Positions 16,250 to 25,374 of a stretch of 64,000 nt of DNA are shown here, piece by piece. The stretch is from Thiothrix winogradskyi (lineage in GTDB: Bacteria; Pseudomonadota; Gammaproteobacteria; Thiotrichales; Thiotrichaceae): positions 4,216,001 to 4,280,000 of the forward strand of contig NZ_CP091244.1 in NCBI RefSeq assembly GCF_021650935.1, read 5' to 3'. How positions within the stretch are numbered: the first letter of the stretch is position 1; every line of letters begins with the position of its first letter. The notes beneath the pieces are model-generated. The model searched no databases, was not told the origin of the DNA, and saw only the letters and a list, made by a program, of their open reading frames with translations. A program made the position numbers and the translations under genes.

Positions 16250-17683
16250 TCAACGTCTCCGTCTGCGCCACCAAATCCACAAACCTGCCGCCAATAAGCC
16301 CAGCGGCAAAACAAACAGGAAGAACGTACCCAACACCGCACCAGCCGTTTCACTCAATTCCAATTGCGTATCGGGGGCGCGAATCACCGGCACTTTCAGC
16401 AAACTGTCATCAGCACTCAACCAGTTGAAAATATTGCTGGCAAGATCCAAATTCGCCCCCTGCCCAATGAAGCTATTCAGCATGAAATCGCTATCGCCCA
16501 TGACGACAACCCGCTGTTCGCTTCGGCTTCGCTCAGCGACCGTCTCCTGCGCCTCTTGCTGGCTGAGCGAAGTCGAAGCCAACTGCCGTACCAAACTAAC
16601 CCCAATTGGCACGGGGCCTGGCTGATCGTCGCTGCCCTCGTCAAATTTCACCGCCCCTTCCAATACCCCGCTACTTTCCAACCAACTCGCGGGCAAGGTG
16701 TACAGAAACTCCTCCGCTTGCCAGATAAGAGCGCCATCTTTCGTACCGGCTTGCGGGTCACGCGCCACCAGCGTTGCAAACGGAAACACAGTTTGCTTGC
16801 CTGCCAGTTTGCTCACCAGCTCCGCTTTCCCATAATCCACCACCGGCACAACGGCTGGGTGATTAATCCCCAACATCGCCTGCAAATCTTCATTGGCATC
16901 GATCACCGTTCCTGTATGGATTTGCAAACCCAGCAATTCCTCCAACGCTTGCAGCCCACGCAAACCACCGGGATCTTGCAACCACAGCAAATTACCGCCT
17001 TGTTCCACATAAGTTTTCAATACCGCGACTTCACCGGGCAGGAAATCCTGTTGCGGCGCGGCAATCACCGCGAAACTGGCATTCTGTGGAATCGACTGGG
17101 TGCGTACCAGATTATGCGGTTGCACCAAAAACCCGCTGCGTTGCAACTGCGCCACCAATTGCGACATGCCGGTGGATTCTGATGACAAGGGTTGGCGTTC
17201 CCCATGCCCCTCCAGAAACACCACCAAACGCTCACCGCCCCGACTCATGCGCTGAATCGCATTGCCGATGGTTTGCTCACTGGCAGAATCCATCACCTCG
17301 CTGCGCTCCCCCAAATGAATCGCCAACTGCCCGGAATGCTCAATACCATCTTGCTGCGCCCGTGCGGGGTCAAGATCAGGGTTCACAAATTCCAAGGTCG
17401 TATCCGGCTTCACCCGCTGATATTTCGCCACCAAATCCTTCACTTGCGTCTGCAAGGTCGGGTTATCGGGAATGTAGGCAATAAACGCCAGCGGTTGATC
17501 CAGATTTTTCAATAAGGTTTGCGTCGGCGCAGACAGGCTATTGCGACCACTTTGACTCCAGTCCGCCACAAACGTGAATTCGCGGCTCAAAAAACCCAAC
17601 AGCCCAATAACCAACACCACTAACAGATAAAAAATAGCATTGTGCAACCCAAGCCAACGGTGGGACGTTTTAGTCATTTTCAT
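16250..17683 (-). CDS. GldG-like ABC transporter auxiliary protein
   Basis: A 477-residue membrane protein with one N-terminal membrane segment (FYLLVVLVIGLLGFLSREFTF), a large periplasmic GldG/ABC_transp_aux domain (RTQSIPQNASFAVIAAPQQ; GDSDFMLNSFIG), and a C-terminal membrane segment (GTFFLFVLPLGLLAAGLWIWW) followed by Arg residues. In Flavobacterium, GldA, GldF and GldG are linked to gliding; in other bacteria the function is open. Residues about 368-388 (STSLSQQEAQETVAERSRSE) are encoded by an inserted palindromic repeat. It lies 6 nt downstream of the permease gene. Confidence 0.82.
   Translation of the reverse strand: MKMTKTSHRWLGLHNAIFYLLVVLVIGLLGFLSREFTFVADWSQSGRNSLSAPTQTLLKNLDQPLAFIAYIPDNPTLQTQVKDLVAKYQRVKPDTTLEFVNPDLDPARAQQDGIEHSGQLAIHLGERSEVMDSASEQTIGNAIQRMSRGGERLVVFLEGHGERQPLSSESTGMSQLVAQLQRSGFLVQPHNLVRTQSIPQNASFAVIAAPQQDFLPGEVAVLKTYVEQGGNLLWLQDPGGLRGLQALEELLGLQIHTGTVIDANEDLQAMLGINHPAVVPVVDYGKAELVSKLAGKQTVFPFATLVARDPQAGTKDGALIWQAEEFLYTLPASWLESSGVLEGAVKFDEGSDDQPGPVPIGVSLVRQLASTSLSQQEAQETVAERSRSEQRVVVMGDSDFMLNSFIGQGANLDLASNIFNWLSADDSLLKVPVIRAPDTQLELSETAGAVLGTFFLFVLPLGLLAAGLWIWWRRRRR
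16518..16580. repeat. Palindromic repeat (family D) inside gldG-like gene
   Basis: Inverted arms GCTTCGGCTTCGCTCAGC and GGCTGAGCGAAGTCGAAGC flank a 25-bp loop. The insertion is in frame and adds a charged 21-residue stretch between two conserved strands. Confidence 0.8.
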
Positions 17684-17689
17684 TGTTGC

Positions 17690-18451
17690 TTACCCCTGTA
17701 ACCGATCATTATCGAGTTTGCGGATGGTCAAAATCAGAAATCCCGCAATAAACAGCCCGTAATACACCAGATCACTGCTATTAAACATACCGCTGGCAAA
17801 CGACAAAAAATGCCCGAATGCCGACAAATACACAAACAATTCACTCGCTGAGCCTTGCGCATTCCCCGACTGATACAACACATCCAACAGCAACAAAAAT
17901 CCAAACGTCGTGACAGCAGCAATCACCGGCTGCCGCGCTAACGACGACAAAAACAAACCCGCTGCCGCAAACGCTGCCAATAACAACAGCAACCCTAAGC
18001 TGGCGGCGGCTAATTGCCCCCAATCCAACGGTGTCGCCAGCGCCAACGACAGCGGCATCAATGCCACTAACGCCACGAACAGCACTACAAAACCCAGTAC
18101 GCTCAAATACTTACCCAACACAATTTGCGTATTGGAAACCGGCGAAGAGGTCAATAAAATCAAGGTTTGATTCATGCGCTCTTCCGCAAACAAGCGCATC
18201 GTAATCAACGGCGTGACCACCAACATAATCGACGCGGCGGTCGAAAACAAAAACGGAATCAGTGCTTCGCTAATCCCTGCCATATCCTCTGCCCCCACAG
18301 CATTTGCTTGCGTTTGCAAGGTGTATTCATTCACCCCCAGCAAAAACATCCACGCCAAAATAAATTGCACCACCGCCAGAATGCTCCAAGCCAATGGCGA
18401 CACAAACATGCGGCGAAACTCGGTACTGGCGATTACCCAAATAGCCCTCAT
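17690..18451 (-). CDS. ABC transporter permease, ABC-2 / GldF-like
   Basis: A 253-residue integral membrane protein with about six membrane segments and the conserved ABC-2 block RLFAEERMNQTLILLTSSPVS after the second one. With the ATPase and the GldG-like protein it would form the exporter. Its ATG overlaps the ATPase stop (ATGA), indicating one transcript. The substrate is unknown. Confidence 0.85.
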   Translation of the reverse strand: MRAIWVIASTEFRRMFVSPLAWSILAVVQFILAWMFLLGVNEYTLQTQANAVGAEDMAGISEALIPFLFSTAASIMLVVTPLITMRLFAEERMNQTLILLTSSPVSNTQIVLGKYLSVLGFVVLFVALVALMPLSLALATPLDWGQLAAASLGLLLLLAAFAAAGLFLSSLARQPVIAAVTTFGFLLLLDVLYQSGNAQGSASELFVYLSAFGHFLSFASGMFNSSDLVYYGLFIAGFLILTIRKLDNDRLQG

Positions 18452-19203
18452 GCTGCCACCTCCTGCTGCGCATCACTCAGCGCTTCTTCACGGAAAATCA
18501 GGTCGAAAAATACTTTTTCCAAGGATTCCACCCCATCCAACGTACCGTTAAACACCGTTTTGCCCCGATTAAGAATTTGCACCCGATCACACACTGCCTG
18601 CACTTCCGGCAAAATGTGGGTCGACAAAATAATCCCGTGATCCTTACCCAATTCGCGGATCAAGCTACGGATTTCGCGAATTTGAATTGGGTCTAAGCCC
18701 ACCGTCGGCTCATCCAAAATCACCACCGCTGGGTTATGCAAAATGGCCTGTGCAATCCCCACACGTTGCCGAAATCCCTTGGAAAGGTTGCCAATCAGCC
18801 GCTGGCTAACTGCCTGCAAACCACAACGCTCACTGGCGTAATCCACTGCCTTGCGGCACTGCGCTGCGGGAACGTTACGCAAACGGGCGCAATAATGCAG
18901 GTATTCGCTGACCGTCAAATCCCGGTACACCGGCGGCTGTTCCGGCAAATAGCCCAGTTGCTGCTTGGCTTTGCGTGGTTCATCCAATAAGTCGATGCCG
19001 TTGATCTTAATTTCACCCATGCTAGGGGCAAGATTGCCGGTCAACATTTGCATAGTGGTCGACTTTCCCGCACCATTTGGCCCCAGCAAACCCAACACTT
19101 CGCCTTTGTCCAATACAACTTCCAAATTATTTACGGCGCAGTGCTCGCTGTAATAGCGTGATAATCCTACTGCACTAATCAGCCTATCTTGATGATTTAT
19201 CAT
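18448..19203 (-). CDS. ABC transporter ATP-binding protein, GldA-like
   Basis: A 251-residue ABC ATPase: Walker A GPNGAGKST, Q-loop GYLPEQPP, signature NLSKGFRQR, Walker B VVILDEPTVGLDP, and switch His in ILSTH. It energises the GldF-like permease. The frame is open to an ATG at 19233, but ATG at 19203 (MINHQDRL) has an AAGGG-like ribosome site and the better length. It is the first gene of the four-gene minus-strand operon ATPase, permease, GldG-like, DUF4340. Confidence 0.88.
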   Translation of the reverse strand: MINHQDRLISAVGLSRYYSEHCAVNNLEVVLDKGEVLGLLGPNGAGKSTTMQMLTGNLAPSMGEIKINGIDLLDEPRKAKQQLGYLPEQPPVYRDLTVSEYLHYCARLRNVPAAQCRKAVDYASERCGLQAVSQRLIGNLSKGFRQRVGIAQAILHNPAVVILDEPTVGLDPIQIREIRSLIRELGKDHGIILSTHILPEVQAVCDRVQILNRGKTVFNGTLDGVESLEKVFFDLIFREEALSDAQQEVAA

Positions 19204-19402
19204 GTAACTTGCCCTTGTCCATTCAGTGCTCATTAATAATTATGCGAGATTGATAGAAATTTTCTATTAAAATAAGGATTGAACTTAGCAGTATATCGAA
19301 TAGACTGAAAACAGGGTAACGCGAATATGCTTCTCAGGTTTGGGGATTTGGCAAGTGTGGCGTTGACGAAAGGTTTAGTTGGGCTTACTAAAGGTATCAA
19401 AC

Positions 19403-19918
19403 ATGAGTGTCGAAATGGCTAGAAACTGGTTCTTGCTGACCAGTAAACCGCACAAAGATGACGTTGCAGAATTCCAACTGCGTAATCAAGGTTACGACGT
19501 TTACCGTCCAATTGCCAAACGCCTCCGCACCCAGCGTGGCAAAGTCATCACCAAAACCGAATCGTTATTCCCACGTTACATGTTCATTCATCTGGATAAA
19601 GGTGTGAATGACAATTGGGCACCGATTCGCTCCACCACCGGCATCAGCAGCTTTGTCCGCTTTGGGCTAGAACCAGCGCGTGTACCTGACGAGCTTATTG
19701 CCTCCCTGAAAGCGCAGGAAGCCCTGTTCGGCGAACGCTCCATCGACCTTGATCGTTACCACACCGGCGATAAAGTTATCATTACCGAAGGCCCTTTCCG
19801 TGGCTTGGAAGCGATTTTCCAAAAGTATGATGGCGAGGAACGGGTTATTGTATTGCTGGAAATCCTCCACAAATCCACCAAGCTGGGGCTGAATCCGGGG
19901 CATTTGTACGCGGCTTAA
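19403..19918 (+). CDS. rfaH: RfaH/NusG-family transcription elongation factor
   Basis: A 171-residue protein of the NusG paralog family. The N-terminal NGN domain (ARNWFLLTSKPHKDDVAEFQ, SLFPRYMFIHLD) binds RNA polymerase; the C-terminal KOW-like part begins near GDKVIITEGPFRGLEAIF. Lacking the acidic insertions of housekeeping NusG and starting in the RfaH style, it is best read as RfaH, which reduces pausing and polarity in long surface-polysaccharide operons carrying ops sites. ATG 19403 follows AAAGG at good spacing; upstream TTG 19379 is less likely. No target operon or ops element was noticed next to it. Confidence 0.8.
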   Translation: MSVEMARNWFLLTSKPHKDDVAEFQLRNQGYDVYRPIAKRLRTQRGKVITKTESLFPRYMFIHLDKGVNDNWAPIRSTTGISSFVRFGLEPARVPDELIASLKAQEALFGERSIDLDRYHTGDKVIITEGPFRGLEAIFQKYDGEERVIVLLEILHKSTKLGLNPGHLYAA

Positions 19919-19926
19919 GCAGCGAG

Positions 19927-20670
19927 CTAATGATTGAGCAAGCGTCCCCCGTCAACAGGGATAACTTGCCCGGTAATATAATCCGCGTCGCGCACCAGAA
20001 ATAGCACGGTTTTGGCAATATCGATGGGACTACCTTCACGTTTCAGGGCAGTTTTCGTCAGGATTTCAGCGTGCATGGCGTGATTGGCAGGCATTTCCGG
20101 CCACAAGATTGCACCGGGAGCAATCCCGTTCACCCGCACATCTGGCCCTAATTCTCGCGCTAATACTTGTGTCAACATCAACAAACCGGCTTTAGCAGTG
20201 CAATAGGCGGCGTAACCTTGCAGGGGGCGCATTCCGTGAATATCGACCATATTGATTATGCAGCCCTGATTGGCTTGTAAATGCGGCGCGGCGGCTTGTG
20301 CCATGAAGAGCGGCGCTTTCAGATTCGTGCCGATCAGGTCATCAAACTGCTGTTCGGTCACGGTGGCTAAGGGCGTGGGGTAAAACGATGAAGCGTTGTT
20401 GAGCAAAATATCGAGTCGACCCGCTTGCTCAATGGTTTGCGTGATTAAGTTGGGAATGCTGGCGATGTCAAGTAAATCACCGCGCACCAAAAAGCAGGAG
20501 TTTTCACGTTGCGCATTCAATTCGGCTTGCAGTTGTTCGGCATCCATTGCGGAATTGCGGTAGTGAATGACGACGGTTGCGCCTGCCGTATGGAGAGTGC
20601 GGGCGATTTCTGCGCCGATGCGGCGGGCTGCGCCAGTGAGTAGTGCTACTTTACCTTGTAATGTCGCCAT
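19927..20670 (-). CDS. Pteridine reductase (short-chain dehydrogenase)
   Basis: A 247-residue classical short-chain dehydrogenase of the pteridine reductase/FolM type, which reduces dihydrobiopterin- or dihydrofolate-like substrates with NADPH. The cofactor loop reads TGAARRIGAEIA, with the double Arg typical of pteridine reductases. NNAS is present, and the catalytic Tyr and Lys are in YAAYCTAKAG. ATG 20670 (MATLQGKVA) follows AGAAGG; the longer frame to 20709 has no ribosome site. It is convergent with rfaH and divergent from the methyltransferase gene. Confidence 0.83.
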   Translation of the reverse strand: MATLQGKVALLTGAARRIGAEIARTLHTAGATVVIHYRNSAMDAEQLQAELNAQRENSCFLVRGDLLDIASIPNLITQTIEQAGRLDILLNNASSFYPTPLATVTEQQFDDLIGTNLKAPLFMAQAAAPHLQANQGCIINMVDIHGMRPLQGYAAYCTAKAGLLMLTQVLARELGPDVRVNGIAPGAILWPEMPANHAMHAEILTKTALKREGSPIDIAKTVLFLVRDADYITGQVIPVDGGRLLNH

Positions 20671-20717
20671 GCCATACCTTCTGTTAAGCTTTGTGTTTTC
20701 TACCATCATAACCTGAC

Positions 20718-21944
20718 ATGCGCTTTACCGACACATTACCCACACCTTCCGCCGAGGCATTAGCCCACAGCGAACAACTCGCCCAACGCATCCGTGCAGC
20801 AATTGAACGCAACGGTGGCAGCATTTCCTTCCACGACTTCATGCAAATGGCGCTCTACGAACCGGGCTTAGGCTATTACGTGGCAGGTTTGCGCAAAATC
20901 GGGCAGGCGGGCGACTTCATCACCGCACCGGAAATTTCCCCGCTCTTCTCACAATGCCTTGCCAACCAATGTGCGCAAGTGCTGGCCGAACTTGGCGGCG
21001 GCGATATTGTGGAATTGGGTGCGGGCAGCGGCATTATGGCAGCCGATATACTGGCACATTTGGAAAACATTGGCTGCTTGCCCGACCATTACCTGATTTT
21101 GGATCTCAGCCCCGAATTACGCGACCGCCAACGCCAAACCTTGCAAAAACACGTGCCGCACCTGCTAGAACGGGTGGTATGGTTAGAGCGTTTGCCTGCA
21201 AACCCACTGCGCGGTGTGATCATCGGCAACGAGGTGTTGGATGCGATGCCAGTGGAATTGTTTACCGTCACAAATGGAGTGCCGTTTCCTGTTGATGTAA
21301 CCATCGCAGATCAAGGCTTCGCCTTTACCCCTCACCCCAACCCCTCTCCCTCAAGGGGAGAGGGGCTAAGAGAAAAATTACCTAGTGCGGTGCAAAAACT
21401 CTTACTCCCCTCGCCCCTTGAGGGAGAGGGGCTGGGGGTGAGGGGTTCTTCCTACACCTCCGAATTCAACCCCGCCCTGCCCGCGTGGATGCGCAGCATG
21501 GCAGACACCCTCGCCGCTGGCATCTTGCTGCTAATCGACTACGGTTACGAACACGCCGATTATTACCGCCCGGAACGCACCGAAGGCACCTTGCTGTGCC
21601 ATTACCAACACCGCGTACACGCCAACCCACTGATTTACCCCGGTTTGCAAGACATTACCGCGAGCGTTGATTTCACCGCAGTGGCAAATGCGGGGCTGGA
21701 TGCGGGCTTGGAATTGGCAGGCTACACCACCCAAGCGATGTTTCTCGCCAACAGCGGTTTGGAAGCTGTATTCATGCAAGCGCTGGAAGCCAACCCCGCT
21801 AAGCAATACCACCTCGCCCAACAAGTACGCACCTTAAGCCTGCCCGCCGAGATGGGGGAACGTTTCAAAGCAATCGCATTCAGCAAGGGATTTACCCCAA
21901 CGCTGGATGGCTTTAGACTTGCCAACCGTCAACACTACTTATAA
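20718..21944 (+). CDS. Class I SAM-dependent methyltransferase, MidA/NDUFAF7-like (DUF185)
   Basis: A 408-residue protein of the DUF185 family, whose eukaryotic member NDUFAF7 methylates an arginine of complex I. The SAM motif is VELGAGSGIMAADIL. Family blocks FHDFMQMALYEPGLGYY, GDFITAPEISPLF and LLLIDYGYEHADYY are all clear. Residues about 203-243 are encoded by a double palindromic repeat and have no counterpart in the family (around HPNPSPSRGEG and SPLEGEGLGVRG). The insertion lies between the methyltransferase core and its lid and keeps the frame. The bacterial target is unknown. Confidence 0.87.
   Translation: MRFTDTLPTPSAEALAHSEQLAQRIRAAIERNGGSISFHDFMQMALYEPGLGYYVAGLRKIGQAGDFITAPEISPLFSQCLANQCAQVLAELGGGDIVELGAGSGIMAADILAHLENIGCLPDHYLILDLSPELRDRQRQTLQKHVPHLLERVVWLERLPANPLRGVIIGNEVLDAMPVELFTVTNGVPFPVDVTIADQGFAFTPHPNPSPSRGEGLREKLPSAVQKLLLPSPLEGEGLGVRGSSYTSEFNPALPAWMRSMADTLAAGILLLIDYGYEHADYYRPERTEGTLLCHYQHRVHANPLIYPGLQDITASVDFTAVANAGLDAGLELAGYTTQAMFLANSGLEAVFMQALEANPAKQYHLAQQVRTLSLPAEMGERFKAIAFSKGFTPTLDGFRLANRQHYL
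21327..21448. repeat. Paired palindromic repeats (family A-like) inside midA-like gene
   Basis: Two GC-rich copies in opposite orientation, CCCTCACCCCAACCCCTCTC at 21328 and GAGAGGGGCTGGGGGTGAGG near 21425, each with its own inner stem (CCCTCAAGGGGAG; CCCCTTGAGGGAG). They are separated by about 25 bp and are in frame throughout. Confidence 0.88.
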
Positions 21945-21965
21945 AACCATTAGGAATACCTGTTC

Positions 21966-22733
21966 ATGGATATTTTTCATGCCATTATTTTAGGCATTGT
22001 CGAAGGCATTACCGAGTTTCTACCCGTTTCCTCCACCGGACACATGATTGTGGTATCGGACTGGCTAGGCATGGATCGGAATGCCCAACACACTGCCTTT
22101 GAAATCATTATTCAATTTGCCGCTATTTTTGCGGTCATCGCCAATTACACGGAAAAATTTCACCCTCGCTATTTCGCCTTATGGATGAAAGTGTTAATCG
22201 CGTTTCTGCCGATTGCCATCATTGGCTTTTTATTCAGTGACTTAATCGAAAGCCTGTTTAACGTTGAGATCGTGGCGTGGATGTTTATTATCGGCGGGAT
22301 TATTTTCCTGATCGTCGAACATTTTTACCGCGAAGATGCGCATCGAGTCAAAAAGATGGAAGACATCAGCTATACCCAAGCAGCATGGGTAGGCCTTGCT
22401 CAAATATTCGCGGTGATACCGGGTACAAGCCGTGCTGGGGCAACCATTATTGGTGGCATGTTGGCGGGTTTAGATCGCAAATCCAGCACGGAATTTTCCT
22501 TTCTGCTGGCGTTGCCGGTATTAGGTGCGAGTTCCGGCTATTCCCTGTTAAAACACTACGATGAATTCGCCACCACCAGCTTTGTGCCGCTCATTGTCGG
22601 GTTTGTCGTCGCCTTTTTGGTCGCGTACCTCACCATGAAAGTGTTTATCGGATTTTTGGAACGCTTTACCTTCCGCACCTTTGGCGTTTACCGCATTCTG
22701 TTTGGGCTATTACTGCTGTGGTGGATAGCGTAA
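21966..22733 (+). CDS. uppP: Undecaprenyl-diphosphatase (UppP/BacA)
   Basis: A 255-residue integral membrane phosphatase that recycles undecaprenyl pyrophosphate for peptidoglycan and O-antigen synthesis; its gain gives bacitracin resistance. Both active-site motifs are visible: EGITEFLPVSSTGHM near the N-terminus and PGTSRAGATIIGGM around residue 155. About seven membrane segments. The length is close to the usual 265-275. Confidence 0.95.
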   Translation: MDIFHAIILGIVEGITEFLPVSSTGHMIVVSDWLGMDRNAQHTAFEIIIQFAAIFAVIANYTEKFHPRYFALWMKVLIAFLPIAIIGFLFSDLIESLFNVEIVAWMFIIGGIIFLIVEHFYREDAHRVKKMEDISYTQAAWVGLAQIFAVIPGTSRAGATIIGGMLAGLDRKSSTEFSFLLALPVLGASSGYSLLKHYDEFATTSFVPLIVGFVVAFLVAYLTMKVFIGFLERFTFRTFGVYRILFGLLLLWWIA

Positions 22734-22745
22734 TACCACTTCATG

Positions 22746-23807
22746 TTAAGCAGCTTGCGGCGGGGGTTTGGAAATCAATCCTTCCAGCCCCCGCCGCAAA
22801 CGCTTACCCACAGGAATTTCCAAATAACGGTGGGTAAAATGCGAATACACCAGCACTGTCACCAACGTTAAGCCCAAAATCAGTGGTTTATCCCAACCGT
22901 ATTGCAAAGCGAAGTGCCGGAAAATCATGAGGACGACCAAATGATTCAGGTAAACCGAATAGGAAATCTCTCCCAGATACGCCAGTCTACGCAAACCAAC
23001 AGATAACCATCCCCGTTCAAACGCGAAAATTGCCACCATCAACAACGCCACATACGGCACAAAAACATCCATCCCCGCTGAACCCCCGGTGCGACTCCAG
23101 AGCATACCCACGACTGCCAATACACAAGCAGCTTCCAACCAAGCCGCGTACCGCGTCACCCGCCAATCATCCCGGTAAAACAGGTACACGCGATAAGCTA
23201 AAATACCCAATAAAAACGATGCCATCCCCCGTAACAAGCCCGCATTGAGAATACTGAAGTACATTTCCGTCTGAGCATTCAAATTACCATGCAAGCGCAC
23301 CAAGCTCACCAGACCAAACGTACTCAACAAAAACAGCCAACCACTGGACGTTTTACGGGTAATCAGAAAAATAAACAGAATATTGACCCAAAACTCCACC
23401 GATACCGACCAACTGGGGTAATTCCATGTCAGCCCCTGTGGATTCAAGCCAATGTTATGCGTCAAGGTCAGATTCTGAACGAAGGTAAACAAGGCACCAT
23501 CAGGAAAGCTCGGCATCGTCCAATACATCAACCAATGCACCAACACAAACACCAGCAACGTGTAGAGATGCAACGGGTACAAACGCGCCACCCGATGGCT
23601 AATAAACACCGCTGCACTGGTCGGTTTGTCACTGTATAAATAACGATGCGCGAGGATAAAACCGCTCAACACCAAAAAGAAATCCACCGCCAGATAACCC
23701 AAGCCACCGTAGACATGAAAATACACCACCCACAATGCGGCCAAACCGCGCAGCGCATCGAGGGCAAGAAACCGCTGCCCACTCACTAAAACCTTTTCCA
23801 CGCTCAT
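22746..23807 (-). CDS. Acyltransferase family 3 membrane protein
   Basis: A 353-residue protein with about ten membrane segments. The family signature is complete: ALDALRGLAALWVVYFHVYG with the catalytic His, VDFFLVLSGFILAHRY, and late SYSVYLNHLVVL. Members O-acetylate or acylate sugars of surface polysaccharides, peptidoglycan or small molecules in the envelope. It overlaps the stop of the tmcA-like gene (ATGA), so both may share a transcript. The acceptor is not predictable. Confidence 0.88.
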   Translation of the reverse strand: MSVEKVLVSGQRFLALDALRGLAALWVVYFHVYGGLGYLAVDFFLVLSGFILAHRYLYSDKPTSAAVFISHRVARLYPLHLYTLLVFVLVHWLMYWTMPSFPDGALFTFVQNLTLTHNIGLNPQGLTWNYPSWSVSVEFWVNILFIFLITRKTSSGWLFLLSTFGLVSLVRLHGNLNAQTEMYFSILNAGLLRGMASFLLGILAYRVYLFYRDDWRVTRYAAWLEAACVLAVVGMLWSRTGGSAGMDVFVPYVALLMVAIFAFERGWLSVGLRRLAYLGEISYSVYLNHLVVLMIFRHFALQYGWDKPLILGLTLVTVLVYSHFTHRYLEIPVGKRLRRGLEGLISKPPPQAA

Positions 23808-25324
23808 AACCCTTTGAACAATAACGCCGCCGCCGCACTCAAGGCTTTCACTTGCACCACTGAACGGCTACCGCTGGCGGTATCTTTGCGAAACCCGACC
23901 CGTGCCATTACAAACCCGGCACGTTCCCAAAAGCGCAGCAATGCTGGGGTCATGGCGTAACTCACTCCCACGTAATCTGCCCCGCTGCGGGTGGCGAATC
24001 CTAACAGATGTTCCAGCAAGTGCGCACCTAGACCGTGATTTTGCCAATCGGGATGCACGGCTATACGCATCACCCGTTCGCAAATGAGTTCCGCTGCTCT
24101 AGGGATTTTCGCGTGAAAAGTGAGGGTTTGCGGCACGGGGTGTCCGTGGGGGCGGCGCGTTCCGGCGTGAATCGCAGCGGTCAGTTGCGCATCCAAACCG
24201 CCTTCGCGGGACAGCAGGGCGACTGCCACAATCACGCCGTGCTGTTCAAGGATGTGGATGGAAATGTCGGGTGCGTCCAACATCTGGCGCAAATCGGAGG
24301 GGCGGGTTTGGTAGTGGGCGGTGATCAGCAAGCCGAAGAGTTGGCGGAGTAAGGGTTCGTTGGCGGCGAGTTCGTCACGGTTTAATTGACGGTAAATTTG
24401 TTGGGTTTGATGTAGGGGCAATTCATGAATTGCCCCTACGGGGAACTCGACATCGACATCCAATAGCAATGCCCGATTGATGAAATGTTCCAATGGATCC
24501 TTTTCAGCCCAACGAATCGGCGTGTGCAAACGCACTGCCTGCCAACTCGGAACACGCACATCCAGTTCTTTTTGAAACCGTAAGGCAAACCCACGCCCGC
24601 TCCCCTCATACCCGTGCAAAGTGGTGGAAAACACGCAACGCGGATAATATTCCAGCATTTTCAACAACAGCGGCACAGGAATCGCTGCCGCCTCATCCAC
24701 CAACAACACATCGCCTTGCGGCAAGGTTTGCAGCAAATCATCGGGAGCAAAAAACGACGGCGGCAATGCCGCGTGTTTGAATACCGTTGCCACCGTCGCC
24801 CGTGACGGCGCAGTTAACAGCACCCGCTTTCGCGCTGCTTGCAATTGACTTGCCGCCATGCCTAATGCTGCCGATTTACCGCGCCCGCGATCAGCAGTTA
24901 ATACCACTGGGGCATTGGCTTGGAGAATAGTTGCAACCGCCACTGCCTGTAGGTCGGACTTCAGTCCGACTGTCGGGCTAAAGCCCGACCTACCATGCCA
25001 ACCCGTTTTCAACATCCTCACCAAGCGCTGCAAAAACCGCCCACGCACGTCTTCCGGTTGATAAGGATAAGGAATAAACCGCCGATAATCGGGATCAGGA
25101 AAATCTGCCCACGCATCCAACGGTGGTATCAACAAAAACAGCGTACCGCCGCCACGCAACGTACCACTGACTGCCGCAAACGCATTCACATCAAAGCCGC
25201 TATGCGCATCAAACACCAGTGCATCACACTCTTGCCCCAACAGAGTATGCGCTTTTTTGATCGCACTCCCCGTCAGCCAAAACACCTCGCCTTCCGCAGG
25301 CAGCAGGCATTGCACCCGCTGCAA
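23804..25324 (-). CDS. tmcA: TmcA-like tRNA(Met) cytidine acetyltransferase, short form
   Basis: A 506-residue protein matching E. coli TmcA (671 residues), which acetylates the wobble cytidine of elongator tRNA-Met using acetyl-CoA and ATP. Visible parts: DUF1726 (CDALVFDAHSGFDVNAFAA), RecD-like helicase with Walker A TADRGRGKSA and Walker B LVDEAAAIP, YEGSGRGF, and a GNAT domain (RIAVHPDWQNHGLG). It stops just after the GNAT domain, lacking the C-terminal tRNA-binding part of about 140 residues. Homology (RRLELIEGSQTQC) continues upstream of the first usual start, TTG 25324, without an ATG. Two palindromic repeats are inserted, at residues about 110-125 and 294-304. Confidence 0.8.
   Translation of the reverse strand: MQRVQCLLPAEGEVFWLTGSAIKKAHTLLGQECDALVFDAHSGFDVNAFAAVSGTLRGGGTLFLLIPPLDAWADFPDPDYRRFIPYPYQPEDVRGRFLQRLVRMLKTGWHGRSGFSPTVGLKSDLQAVAVATILQANAPVVLTADRGRGKSAALGMAASQLQAARKRVLLTAPSRATVATVFKHAALPPSFFAPDDLLQTLPQGDVLLVDEAAAIPVPLLLKMLEYYPRCVFSTTLHGYEGSGRGFALRFQKELDVRVPSWQAVRLHTPIRWAEKDPLEHFINRALLLDVDVEFPVGAIHELPLHQTQQIYRQLNRDELAANEPLLRQLFGLLITAHYQTRPSDLRQMLDAPDISIHILEQHGVIVAVALLSREGGLDAQLTAAIHAGTRRPHGHPVPQTLTFHAKIPRAAELICERVMRIAVHPDWQNHGLGAHLLEHLLGFATRSGADYVGVSYAMTPALLRFWERAGFVMARVGFRKDTASGSRSVVQVKALSAAAALLFKGL
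24411..24441. repeat. Palindromic repeat (family C) inside tmcA-like gene
   Basis: A near-perfect palindrome, GTAGGGGCAATTCATGAATT then GCCCCTAC. It is in frame and gives the residues GAIHELPL. A related copy lies at 54470-54498. Confidence 0.85.
24948..24993. repeat. Palindromic repeat (family B) inside tmcA-like gene
   Basis: TGTAGGTCGGACTTCAGTCC on one side and GGGCTAAAGCCCGACCTAC on the other, each arm also carrying its own small hairpin. In frame, read as RSGFSPTVGLKSDLQ. A second copy is at 45060-45129. Confidence 0.88.
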
Positions 25325-25374
25325 GCATTGCGTCTGGGAACCCTCGATCAGTTCCAGACGACGCGGCAGGTTAT

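Noticed and set aside
16249..16353. N-terminal extension of the DUF4340 protein
   Set aside because: It reads through the end of the GldG-like gene; the ATG at 16248 right after that stop fits the membrane anchor better.
19204..19402. Possible ops/RfaH target site next to the rfaH-like gene
   Set aside because: No clear GGCGGTAG-type ops element was seen in the intergenic region.
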